Shown: in pieces, positions 40,401-53,200 of the stretch
Numbering within the stretch: the first letter of the stretch is position 1
How the letters are laid out: the number at the start of each line of letters is the position of its first letter
Source of the DNA: Tomocerus qinae
Taxonomy: Eukaryota > Arthropoda > Collembola > Entomobryomorpha > Tomoceridae
Length of the DNA stretch: 64,000 nucleotides
NCBI GenBank assembly: GCA_020055645.1
Contig: CM034547.1
Location: 23,770,513 to 23,834,512 of the forward strand
Direction of reading: 5' to 3'
Notes under the pieces: model-generated
The model's database searches: none
The model's input: the letters and a program-made list of their open reading frames with translations, nothing else
What the model was told of the DNA's origin: nothing
Made by a program: the position numbers and the translations under genes

Positions 40401-43400
40401 ACTGTATTGTTAGAATTTGAACAGTGCTCTATGTATCGTTAGATAGGCATTTGCAATACACGATGAACTATTATAGATACAAAAAACAGTAGAAAAGCAA
40501 ATGCCAAATAAAGCATTATGTCTCTTCCCAAACCACTACTATTGTAGCACTAGTAGCCACAAGTTGATACTGGATATAGCTTCTTACTCTATAGACACAT
40601 TGTCTACCCACAACCTCATTACTCCACAGATTTGAGACCTACATTTGCGTAATCGATAAATGGTCATTCAAGCTGGAATTTTTATTGTGCAGATTAAGTA
40701 TTATAAATTCTCAGATTTTGATACACATCTAATCCGAAAAAATATCATTGAACCTGTAATGCGAAATATTTTGCAACTTTTCCAGTCATTGGATGATGAA
40801 ACATCCTAAAAACACCCAATAATTACAGTGATGCAATCAGGGACATAGTAGTGAAATAATAAGTACGTTGTGAACATAATTATTAGGAAGCTGTGTCACT
40901 GTGCTTTTCATTAGACACTAAATACCTAGTGATGTCTGTCTGCAAATAATAGGTTAGTGAATTCGAGCTTGACCTTGTCGAACTGTACTATTTTTGGCTG
41001 TGATTACAGGTGAATTATACATTCATATGTCAAATCATGAATGAAAGAATGAAACTAAATACAATCAGTGCAATCAGCAACGTCATGACCGTTTAACGTG
41101 AAATGCTTGCTATATAACTTTGTAGCTAAAAAACTATTTTTAGATAATGTGCTTTTAATAGGCTTTAGGTATTTCAGACTTTCAAATATTTCCTGAATAT
41201 ACTGGAATTTTCAAGGTCCTTTGTAATTCTTTTATGCAATCAATGAAGTTTATTGTCCTTCCACAATTAGTACCTCTAACTCATACGAATTTATATGCGC
41301 CATTAGCTTATGAACTTCTCTTCACCAATCTGAGACAGGTTAGCAACATTAGTTAAGATATATTAATATCAAACTTGTGACTGTAATGGAATTATATGGG
41401 GTATGTGAAATTTGTGTCTGTCAATCCATCTATTCATTTTCGATAATGGATAATACATGACTTGACCATAATTTAAAAGAGTTGTGGAACTTATTAAAAT
41501 TTTTTAAGACTAGAGCAATAAATAATGTTTGACGCGAGTATTTAAAGCTTGATGATAAAACGATATAAAAATGTTTGGATAATTAAATTATTTCGGAAGT
41601 AGCGAGGAGTCTGAAAGTGTAAAAATATTCCTCACGTAGTTAATGGCATAAATTAGAGCAATTATAAAGTTGTAAATAAACAAGTTAGAAAATAGCACAG
41701 GTAGAGGTGGCATGATAGCAATTTGTCCTTCGATAATACCTTAAAGTCTGAATGGTTCTTTGTGATCTGATAAGTGCATATAATATAACAGGATTTGTTT
41801 TTTACTTGGCCTGATTTTATTTCGATTTTGATTCTAATGTCTGCTGGCAATTGATTAGATTACATCATCTCTATAAAGTTCATGAACTTGGTAAGGTATG
41901 CATATTATTAAAAGTAGAGTGTTTGTTATATATACCTACATGGAAAAGGCAATAATAAGTGATTAAAAGCAGTCGTCCTTTGGCACAGGAAAAATTTAAA
42001 TCCAATGATAATTTCCAAGATAATTACACAAGTTTGTTATGCAATGATGGAATAATGAAGTCAAAGTCGTGGCAATTTAATGAGAATTTAATAGTGAATT
42101 GTTTCCATCTAATGTTGCCGAATGGTAATAAAGCACTAAGAATCGATCTTCCCTGTTCTTGTCATGTACAAAAAGAAAAAAACAAGAAGCTCTCTGTAAA
42201 ATTCATGTAATGAGTTGTGTTTACCTCAAATGTACTCTGTAAATCAGATTTCTGGCAACTATCTCACGCACGATGTCAGATGCATTAGTGTCACAGTGGC
42301 AAAAAACATCTATATGTACCTACCACTGTCTAGAGGAATTAAAACCATAGGAAATGCTAGACAAATTGTCTGTAGCAAATGAATAAAATAACTTTATATG
42401 GCCAATAATTCAAAAACGTTAACGCATATGGGTTTTAGTAGTTTCTTTTATTTACTTGCTTTTCATCTCACAACAAGAATCACAATTAATGCATCTTCAC
42501 CGCTGAAGATTAATAGCCTATAGCGGAACACTGACAGATACATGTACAATTATTACACACACCCCTTATAGCTAAACTGTGTATCCTACTTCATACTCGT
42601 TAAATGTGAACATTGAAGAAATAATCACTATAAGGTATAAGAACAGGCACATACAATTCTAGTTTGTATGTCCATAAGAAATCTGGATTTTTAATTTATT
42701 CATTTGTAAGTATATAGATAATATATTGATATTGATGTATTTACTTAAAGTACAGATAGTACGTATAATAATTTTTAGTGGCACGATTAACATTATTTCT
42801 TAGGATTAAGAGCACACTTAATTCAATTATTTTCATGAAGCAAACTACTGGTTGTTGTCAAGATCATTTAATGATGATATCGCAGAGATCATGTTAATAA
42901 TTATTTAGTGTTTATCATTATTATAGGACCATCAAGTATCTATCCGGATAGTTACCAATCAATTTCACCTGTCCTTTAAATCATAATTACAATCTAATCT
43001 AATTTACTAACACATTTACGATCTGATAATTTGCTAACAATTCTCACATCTGATATACGTATAAAGCTTTCAGCAGCACCTTTTGTTACCCATCACTTGC
43101 ATTGACAAAGCAATTTACACCCAAACTGCATACAAATCTATTAATAGAAATGTTTTGCCATTCTCAATTTTGTATCTAGTGCAATTTGTGCACAGTTCTT
43201 CAGTGTCCCATTAAAACTAGAGAGAGATTTTCTGCAAACTTGTGACTTGACACAACTTTTGCTTTGTAATTACAATTGTCATTATAATAATTGTGTTTCA
43301 AGTACCTAACTACCTTGAAAGCAAAGCATAAACAGATTCTGGCGATATATACATGGATATATACAACAAGGATCACAGACCAATAAATAAGTCGAGTATT

Positions 43401-46400
43401 TATATACATACCCTTACAAGTTATACTCCGAAAACAAATCATGACGCCCTCCTCTCCCCCTTAATACAATTTGAACAGTACACTAGACGATTAATATCGA
43501 ATAACACCAATAATATTTAGTAACAATATTCAGAGTAGATAATCTGAATTATAATAGTAAATAGCAGTGTTAAGATATTATTTACCTGCCTTAGTATATC
43601 ACTTATATTTATTAGTACCTATGTCTGAACAGTACACGTCAAGTGGAGGTTAAAGCATTTTCCTTGGCTCGTGCATTTTTGGTAAATGAGAATGATTATT
43701 TGTAATTAGCTAAGATTCCGTCAAAAAGACGGTGCATCATATAATTGTAACGTGTCAATGAAAATTTTCCTTATAAGCAACAAGATAGGTAGTCAGGTAT
43801 CATAACAAAAAGTTTTCCTGCAAAGGAACTCTTTCTAATCACCCAGAAAATCTGCTTATGCAGTACAATGATACAATGATAGGGATAATCATACTTATGT
43901 ACAGTTATATTTCAGAAACACATGAATTGCATTTTGCATGATGGTAGCAGGGGAAATTATTACGCTGCACCACTCGAAAGTGCGATGCATTGGTTGCAAC
44001 GTTTAGTGTTTTGCACTACGTCGTTAGCAGACTGAAATGATACTGATTTGTCATGTCTACTTTAACATTAGCTAGCACTAACTAGTAAGTACATGCATAC
44101 ACCTGATGCGTTATTATTATGTATTTGAAGCCAAGGTCGACAATAGCAAGTCAAGTGAATCGACTTGAATGAAACGTGTTGAAAACTTGATCAAGAAAAC
44201 GTCTTTGCGTCCATGAGACGAGAACAACGAGCCAGTCGATCAGATTTACTTTCACTGATTGATTGGCTTAGTTTTTAGATAGTTTGCAGACACTTTACAC
44301 ACCTTAAATCTTATATAGATAAAATGCATACATACCATACATACCTAAATTCTGCTAGCCTTATGTATTATTAGTAGCATTAGATATTCCATTCATAACT
44401 GTCTTCTACCAACATAGGATTGGGAATTAGAATAAACTATATTTAATGGCTTATGCAAATACATATAGTATTCTCACATCTTATACATCATTCACTCACA
44501 GCAGACTGCACTTGAGAAGGCTTAGAGCACTTAGAGTTTTTATACGCATGATTCAAGAATGACATGACGAGACGAACTTCATAAATACAAGCATGGTAAT
44601 CATAAATGACAACATATATCTTGCAGGTATGGATAATATTTACATTCTGCAGTGCTACTTTATAGAGGATAATATTAAACTTCTCTCATCTCTGGTATAC
44701 GGAAAAGATAATAACAGTAACATTGTTCCAGTCTCCAAATTGACACTGCCGTACCTAGCTACATTACAATTCACCATGAAGGGTCTCTCTCGATTTTATT
44801 TTGCATTAGTCTTTCATTGGCAGTTCACCTCATAAATTCTGCTGTCAAGCAAACTAATGACTCATATAATCATAAATGTTCTACGGAGGAGTTAGCCTAC
44901 TGTGTAGTAGTAGTCTAAGTACATTATCAATGTTATTAGACAGTACTCGACAAAAGTTTTAAATTGTAGTGTACAGCCCAAGTTAATAATTGTGCATAGG
45001 GAATATTTATGTAGGTAGTTATACATCACACAGCAGTAATGGATGTCAACAGCAAGAACTTCAGAGCTACAAAGACTAAAGACACGACATAGGCATTGAT
45101 TCATTTATTACCAATTACACTCAGTCAAAAATCGCAAGTTGGCGAAAGTCCTTATTAGTTTGTCCTTTAAGTGAGTCCTCCTAACTAATGAATGATTGTA
45201 TTGAAAATCTTAACTTAAATAATTACTGGTGGAATTGCTTATGGCCGAAGGTAGGCTGACCTGTGATGAACAACTCTCATTCAATCTGTAACATTAAAGT
45301 TATAAGCTTACCTACGTATCTGTACTTAACTACTATTATCTACGTAATCATACTACCTCCTACCTTTAGCCTGTTCAACAACACAATTCAAATCACATAG
45401 GTACATACACACATAAATAAGTACTTTAACATTCATTTCATTACTGAATTACCTTACCTACCTTATCAGATCATATCACACATTTCTACCAGCTATATTA
45501 TTTTTTACTACTATTATCAAGCTACTGTACCATTACTCCTGCATCCAAAAGAACAATGATAAAATCATCAAATTCATGCAACATGTATCGATCCCTTTTT
45601 TATTATAGATACTTCTAGTATTATTATTATATACCTATACGTTCTAATTTCCATACCGAATAACAAACTGCACTACGACATGCTATCCAATTTTGAATTA
45701 CATAATGCAAAATGTAAATGTGGCCATTAGCATGTTGAACTGAAAGATTATTACATTCGCAGAATGAAATAAGTACCTATATAATGTAAATAGTATGCGT
45801 TTGCAGTTTACCTATCACATATGCATGTACCAGACTAACACGATTGATACATTTTTCCACAGGGTAAACCTCTTTGGTAATTACAGATAAACAACTATTT
45901 TGTTAATGGATTCGACAGCCAAGCATTCCGAAATATTCGAGGCAAACACAACTTATAAACAAATTAATTAATATTTTTTAACAACCTGCCTCTTGTAACT
46001 ACTACAGATAGGGCCTAGAGACAGATACAATAAAATCCTAATCTCACCAGCACCCCTTCTACACGAGATAACTATCGTTAAAAGTCCTGGCACCCAAAGC
46101 CTTATATAAAGACAATCACAACAACAAACTTAATACTCAACCTTTCTCTATTAAAGCTTAGTAATAATCTGTAACACCTACATAGTTTATTTATAGTAAT
46201 TTTATTATGCGTGATAGTGTAATTTAAATATCCGAATATCGACCAATAACGGGTCATAACTTTGCCTTAATTCGCTTGCGATAGGCATCAGCTTGACGAT
46301 CAGGTACTTTTGTAACTCGGCTTTAACGATGCTACCGTCAATATTCATTATAATTAACAATATAGTTTAGATCAACTAAACTTAATCAGATATACTAGTA

Positions 46401-49400
46401 TTTTGATAGCATACATTATAAAAACACTCCAAGGCTTTCATACATATTCGTAAAGTAGGTTCATTCAAAAAGTCTTGCACATATCCAGTATTGGTTATAA
46501 CCAGTATCATTTACATCCAAAGTGCAATTTCAACATTTTTTATTAGTTATGCCTTGGAACATTGGAAGTATGCCGTCCAATTTCAGAAAGTAAATAAACC
46601 AATGACTTCAAACGATACAAAAAATTGATGACATCAATACTTTTCCATCATCTACTTTCATAGCTGTGGTGATTATGAATGCTTCTTTTATCCAAGATAT
46701 CATTCATAGAAAAAATCTATTTGCACATACATTCTAAACACACTGCGTTTTTGCCTCAAAAAATTTTTGCTCTAAACTGTCCTGAATTGATCAACAATTT
46801 TTTTCAGGGGTAATCTATATTTATCTTATTATTACGGCTAAAAGAGACAACTTCAAATATTCAAATCAAAAGTGCAATAATGATAAAATGTAGAATACGC
46901 ATGTAAAAATGCATAGATAATTAATTACTTTGCATTAGATTACAAAGATTACAGATTACGAATTATCCCTGCATAAGGATATGAAAACATTCAACCGCTA
47001 CAATTACTTTACTACTTATCTGCACTTACTAAACGCACACGTACACACACACAAGCGAAAATATTATCTACGTTGTCTTTCGTAAATTCGTCAATAATTA
47101 ACAGGCGTGTGCTAATACAGGCAATATGTGGAAATTTTAAACTAGAGGTAGTATATATTATCCAGTATATTAAGGCTAACTATGTAACGCTATAAAGGGT
47201 TACATACATTTGCATGGACATTTAGTTTCCTGGCTTTTCTGCTGTCAATTTTTGTTGTTTTCACGCTTGTTTTCTTACTCAAGTTTTAAACACATTCATT
47301 TCAAGTGCTGACACGGATTACATAAAAACAAAAGCTGATTGATTGATTGCCCTATTTTTTGATATTGTCGCGACACAAAAATAAGCGAATATGAGCCATA
47401 AAGAATTTTCTGAGAACTTTGTCGGGACATGTGCAAGTGGACATAAACGTGACTCGCTTCTGAATTGAATTTTGTAAATTCCTTAGTTAATAATTGATTG
47501 ATTATTATGAAGTTTGTAAGTACCAATCTGGATCTGAAATTCACCATTTCTTATCGTATACTCCAAAACAATTTACAACACTGATTACATAAGTAATAAT
47601 TATATAATTAATTATAGATAACTGCTTTAAAGGTTTCACTTCCTGATTTCTGATTTCCCAAATTCACATAAAGCGAACTCTTTTCTATCAATTTAATACA
47701 TACCTAACTATTTATATAGACATCGACATATACGCGGTTTATTATTTGGTACATTACGATTATATATATTATTATGTATGTGCCATCTCTATTATTTAGT
47801 ATCTTCAAAACGTGTATATTCCCTAGGAATTAGACATTATCCAACATGTACACTTATTCAACAATATTGGAAGATTTAATTTAAATCATATTAGTATCTA
47901 GGTATATATTCTCAGCTACCTAACGATTTTTTGTAGCTGCTTCATTTTATATTCAAACTAACAATAAGCTACTATTTATTGGTTTTAGTATCAGAATGGT
48001 CATATAGTGTGCCTGTGGCTCTCCTATAATCTATGTAATATTTTAAACTACGTAATCTAGTAGTGGTCTGATCGAGTTTATCGTTGAATGGATGGTGATA
48101 GTGTGACCGCAGAGAACACTTATTTAAATTGCATATCTAACTGTATTTCTGTTTAATAACATTTTTGTTAATCTGTACGAGTACGTACTCAATATACTCA
48201 ATATTTGATTGCGTTCACCAATAAGATTAGGATAATATTATTAGGCCCACAATTATAAGTACACAGCTTTTATCCAAATGCGGATATTAATTATTGACGA
48301 GTGAATCAATATCTAATTTGTTTAGCACAATATTTCAGTACTTATCGTCAGTACTTACTGTGAGAATATCAGAATAACGTAATTCACTTATTCACAAACG
48401 ATTCCACATGACTATACTACATACAACAACTTACATTTATACTATTTGCTAATCAAAAGACCACTAGCGAAACTCTGAATCAGCAATTGATTAACAAAAG
48501 TACATCGCACAATACTATTAAATAATATAGATGTAATACTAAACAGATATTTCATTTAAGTGCAAGCATATCACTCACAACTTCTTATTCAATACTTACA
48601 ATCAATTTGATTAATCGTACTTAGCTACGGAATGAAAATGGGCTTCCGTCAAGTTAACTATTTAGGCCAAGGAGGAGGAAATGTAATATTTGTCTCATTT
48701 TAAAAGACAATCGCAATTTGCTTATTAGCGTACATTTTCGGAGATTAATCATTTCAATTTAAGTTTATAAGTATGAGGACTGCCAATCTCGAACTCTTGA
48801 TTTAAATGTATTTGATACAAATATTTACACCAGACTCAATTCTGCATATAAGGAAAACTAAAAGGGTAGATAATAACGATAACGGTTACCCTGATTTTGT
48901 AGATTTTAACTACAGTAGTAAATTGAGATTAGCATTTTATGGAGGATTGTCATTATTTTTTGCTCATAATCCCCGGTGGTGGCAACCAAGTCGGGTTGTG
49001 ATACTCCTTGTTGCACAGCAGGATTATTTAGATAATTAATTACAACCCATTACAATGAAATATTTTAGCAAAAAATATTATTCTTAAGCTTTTTGTATAA
49101 GGAAGGCTAAGTACAGTCCAAATATTATTTGAAATGTAGCATCTCATGTTTCAATGGAAGTCAAATAAAATCTTGCTTTTACTGTACGGATACAGAATGC
49201 AATGAAAATTGTGTTTAAAACTGACTTTCCTTAGCAATTTATCGGTCTGTAGTAATTTGCCGGTGTAATGCATCCAATGATTCGTAAAATCGTCAATATT
49301 TTGTTTAACCTAGTAAATAGCGATAACTGTACTATATATAGGGAGTACAGATGTAAAGACCTACGTGATTGTAAACAAAACAAATAATAATTTGACTAAA

Positions 49401-49805
49401 ATAACGCATTATAATATAGTAATACATACTTGATATCTCGGAAGTAGATAATAGTTACAAAATGGACTGGTTATTAATAAATCGTGTTTACTGATAGTCT
49501 ACTATTACGGCAAGTACAAAGAAATAGTAGGGAATGTGCTGAATTAAAATGGAATGTGCAAATGTGTGATAAGAGGTTACGATATTGGTTGAATGGCAGT
49601 TATGGTGTATAAATATTTTGATGAAAAATTATTGTGATCTGGCCCTGCTTGGATTGTAAATTGTAACATTATATATATTCCTACTTACGTAACTACACAT
49701 TTTAAGATACGCTGCTTAAAATATGAGCTCTGAAGTAAATACATATACATATGAGTAACATGGACACTAGTATCGATATTTTTCGTTATTTTTTGAGGGT
49801 TATTT
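34481..49805. other. Intergenic region between Nhe2 and the Kelch gene
   Basis: About 15 kb with no gene recognised. Open frames are short and lack family motifs or flanking splice sites in phase. Less AT-rich patches lie at about 37.53-37.95 kb (including a repeated GAGTCA unit near 37730) and about 44.14-44.27 kb. A 9-bp hairpin lies at 36975-36997. It would contain the Nhe2 promoter and the Kelch gene 3' end. Confidence 0.6.
36975..36997. repeat. 9-bp inverted repeat, AAGGTTTCC / GGAAACCTT
   Basis: A perfect stem with a 5-nt loop (TTCCT) in the intergenic region, about 2.7 kb upstream of the Nhe2 start. No T-run or gene is next to it. Confidence 0.6.
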
Positions 49806-50132
49806 TCAAACTTTCATCTTGACAGAATATGGAAGATAAGTGTCCATCACAGCACGCATACAACTGAAGTAAATGATGAACTTGATGATCTGAGTAGATC
49901 GTTTAGAACGACGAGTTCTCCTAACAGTAGGACCAGTACGGATATCATTAATATCGTTTTCGTTAAAATTACTTGATTGGTTGGCAGTTGAAGATATTTC
50001 TGATGAAAGTGTTCCCGGTGAGTGAATATCAGCAAAGGGGAATTTTGATCCCAGGCGTTGTCGAAGGATACCTTCTGTCATAGGAGAAAATATTTCTTCT
50101 ATACGCTCACCAAACTCTAAATAGAATTTGGG
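49806..50132 (-). CDS. In-frame 108-codon extension after the Kelch TGA (conditional)
   Basis: Directly after the TGA, the same frame runs 108 codons to a TGA at 49808-49806. In DNA this AT-rich such an open run is unlikely by chance. It encodes FGERIEEIFSPMTEGILRQR, a Ser/Asn-rich middle, and a basic end around RRTRRSKRS. No domain is recognised. It could be reached by UGA read-through, or by removing an 81-nt intron (donor TATG|GTTTAG at 50197, acceptor ctatttag ending 50117). That splice is also in frame but would delete the last blade strand. It may alternatively be 3' UTR that is open by chance. Confidence 0.5.
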   Translation of the reverse strand, partial: PKFYLEFGERIEEIFSPMTEGILRQRLGSKFPFADIHSPGTLSSEISSTANQSSNFNENDINDIRTGPTVRRTRRSKRSTQIIKFIIYFSCMRAVMDTYLPYSVKMKV

Positions 50133-50235
50133 TCAGGAGTAATCATTTGCTGCGACATGGGACCGTAGTGGAATTGATAAGGTTGCTACGGCTAAACCAT
50201 ATCGATCTATTTGCATGGCATGCACACAATGCCAC
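50133..50235 (-). CDS. Kelch gene coding exon 10 (blade 6 end, TGA stop)
   Basis: Reads (R)WHCVHAM, then RYGLAVATLSIP, which matches the W..M...R.G.GVAVL pattern that ends a Kelch blade. It finishes AANDYS at TGA (50135-50133). The base after TGA is C, a context known to favour read-through. The frame continues open past it. Confidence 0.85.
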
Positions 50236-53200
50236 CTGGAACAGGAAAACGTCATAATATATAGCCTTTTATGAAATCTAATTGCAAAAAAAATCTATAG
50301 GTACCTATATAGCCATTTGTTTTAGCTATATACTTAATTGCACTTATATCCTTACCTATCGGTCCGAGGGTTATACTTTTCTACAGTGTTTAGAAAATGG
50401 ACCCCGTCATATCCGCCACAACAATATATCCGACCTGCTGTAACGGCGACTCCAAAACTGCTTCTTGGTATACTCATATTACTGACTTTAGACCATTGCC
50501 CACACATGGTGTCGTATCTGAAAATAGTTTGACATAAGTGCTAAAGTAGGTAAATCATGATCAACTTTGTGAGTGTAAATTGTTTTCTAGAAACCTTTCG
50601 ACAGTTCGCAGCCACATTTTTCCATTACATCCTCCCAAAGAGTAGATATGGCAATCAACTACAGCAGCACTGTGAAAAGCCCTTTCTTCGTGCATAGGAG
50701 CTAAAAGCGACCAAGAATTTGTAAGTGGATCGAACTTCTCCACGGATGATAAAAAGCTATCGTCTGCATCCTTAGCTCCACCTAAACAGATTACAAAAAT
50801 AGACCAGGATATGCATATTTGTAAATAAATTTATTCAAATTATCCTTGCTTTGCATTTTTATTCCAATTCCAGCAATTATCAGTCATGTCCAATTACCTA
50901 CGAGATGTGTTATTATTACTCTAGAGAGCTTAAGAATGAGTAGAAACTCAAATGCAAGCCATTAGCAGTTAAGAGTCAAGATTCGAGAGGCTTTTCTCTC
51001 CTCAGAATTTTTCTTACCAATGCCACCAATTGCATATAGTTCGCCATTAAATCCAGCCACAGCCACATGTACCCGATGATTTCGCATAGGAGTAGTCTCA
51101 TTCCAAGAGTCAGCCTTGTCGTCATAAATCTACGAGAAACGTTTTCACATATACATATAAAATCAGTACTTGCACATAACATGCCATTAAGTTAAGCTAC
51201 ATTGCCAAGAATCTCAAATCTCACAAAACGCAAGAACCAGATTGTTCGCTTATTATGGGAATCGTGTTTATGTCATGTAGGTTTTACCATTATGTATTGT
51301 TTTCCTAAGGATATCATGCTTTTCCAAGTTTATACAATATCTAAGAACATAAAATGTTTACCCAGACTCGTTTTTCGTGCTCTTTAGAACTCCGTCCACC
51401 AACAAGATACAAACGGGAATTGACCAACGCGGCACCACTACCATGAACAGAAATAGGAAGTGGACTTAGGCATTCCCATTGATTTCTGAGAACATCGTAC
51501 TTTTCTACTATGTTTAGAGGAAATCCACAGTCTTGACCACCTGAAATATATAAACAATTCAAGATTACATTACATTTTAGTATACACATAATATTTACTG
51601 TTATAAAACCTTCATCCATGATTTGATAGGCAACGAACCGATCCACATAATACTAAAACCTAATGTTAATAACAGTATTATGACGTCCGAAACTATATAG
51701 TAGTGAACGGGATTTCTGGTAAACATGTATTTTTGCTAGTAAAATACTCTTTTAAATGACATTCTGTATTCTATGCTCTGTCTGAGCATTCGAGAATCCA
51801 ATGGGCCAGCACACAATATATTAGTAAGACCAAAGACTAGTTAAATGCAGGTGTATTAGAGCGAATAGTAAGTCATTAGTTATTCTTTCACTTAAGTAGA
51901 AGGTTGAGTAAATAGATTTGACCTACTACTTACTACACCATCACAAAACCTGCACATAAGCATCAGCCTATCTGAAATGGCAGTATGGAAATGGTAGGTA
52001 ATGTGTACTATTCGGTACTATACTAGGAATTAAGTGAAATACTACAGATATACATTAGACGTACATACTGTGAGTAAAACTGTAGTTCTTATACACTTGT
52101 ACAATACGGTAATAGAGTTTTGTTAGTATAATGTCATAAAATACTCACCGATGACGTAAATCGAATATTGTAGGCTTGCAACAGCAGGATAGTAACGACA
52201 TTGTTTCATAGTAGGTATAATAGCCATTTCCGAACCTTCGTTGCCTGACATTGAAGGTACGGGAACACTGCATTTCCATCCATCGTAGCCCATCATGAAA
52301 CATTCAACGTTACTCAAACTTTGCCCTTGTGATTCGCCACCGATTGAGAATATCACCTACAAGTAGAGCAAATATTCAAAGTTGCTTATTCAGAACATCG
52401 GACGGAGAAAAGTTAATTACGTGATTGCAGAGTCAAATAAAACCATTATCTAAATCGAAAGAGTAGAATTGAATTAGGTCAATTTCAAACAAGCCCTGTG
52501 CATGAACAGTTTCATCTTCTAGTCTATTTAACAGTATGATAAAGTGCAAATTAAAAGGAAATGGGACAATAAAGGGAACGTAGGCAGGATAGGTAGACAA
52601 ATGAACGTAATATTACAAAAGAAGAGAATAGAGAAAAGATCGGAGATTACATCTTGTTGATAGTAGCAGCGTTGGTGATTCGGAGGAGTGTATTGATGGT
52701 CTGGATCAGAGTCGAATTTTCTTGAGAGAACGTTCGTAAGTGAATCCCTGATGATTTTCTCAAACGAGGGATCGCCAGCCATGATGGGATGCTGTATAAC
52801 CTCAATAAGAACTTGAGGAACAATATCTTCCAAGTCGATTTTCTCCAGAAAAGATTTTAAGAATGGCTTTCGACTCTCCTCGTCATGATTGGTCCACTCC
52901 AACAATCCCTATTCATACAAGTACACAGGAATTACTATATAGCCACCAAAATAGATGCTGATAACTTGAATAGAGAATGGGTTAAAAATAACTTTGAGTA
53001 TCCCAAAAGTCTCCTTTACATTTTCCTATGCCACTTGACTAGTTAGGAAATTGACAATTCAAAAAATGATTAGGACAAGGGAACAAAATAGTACAAATGA
53101 TTCTTAATTATCTTCCCTTTTCAGTAGCAAATAACAAACAATTCTAAGAGATTTCTAAGACCCATAATTAATTTGCTACAATTCAATTTTTGTTAGCAAT

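Noticed and set aside
48806-49039. 77-codon plus-strand open frame downstream of the Kelch gene
   Set aside because: No recognisable motif or splice context; its length is within the chance range for a window this size.
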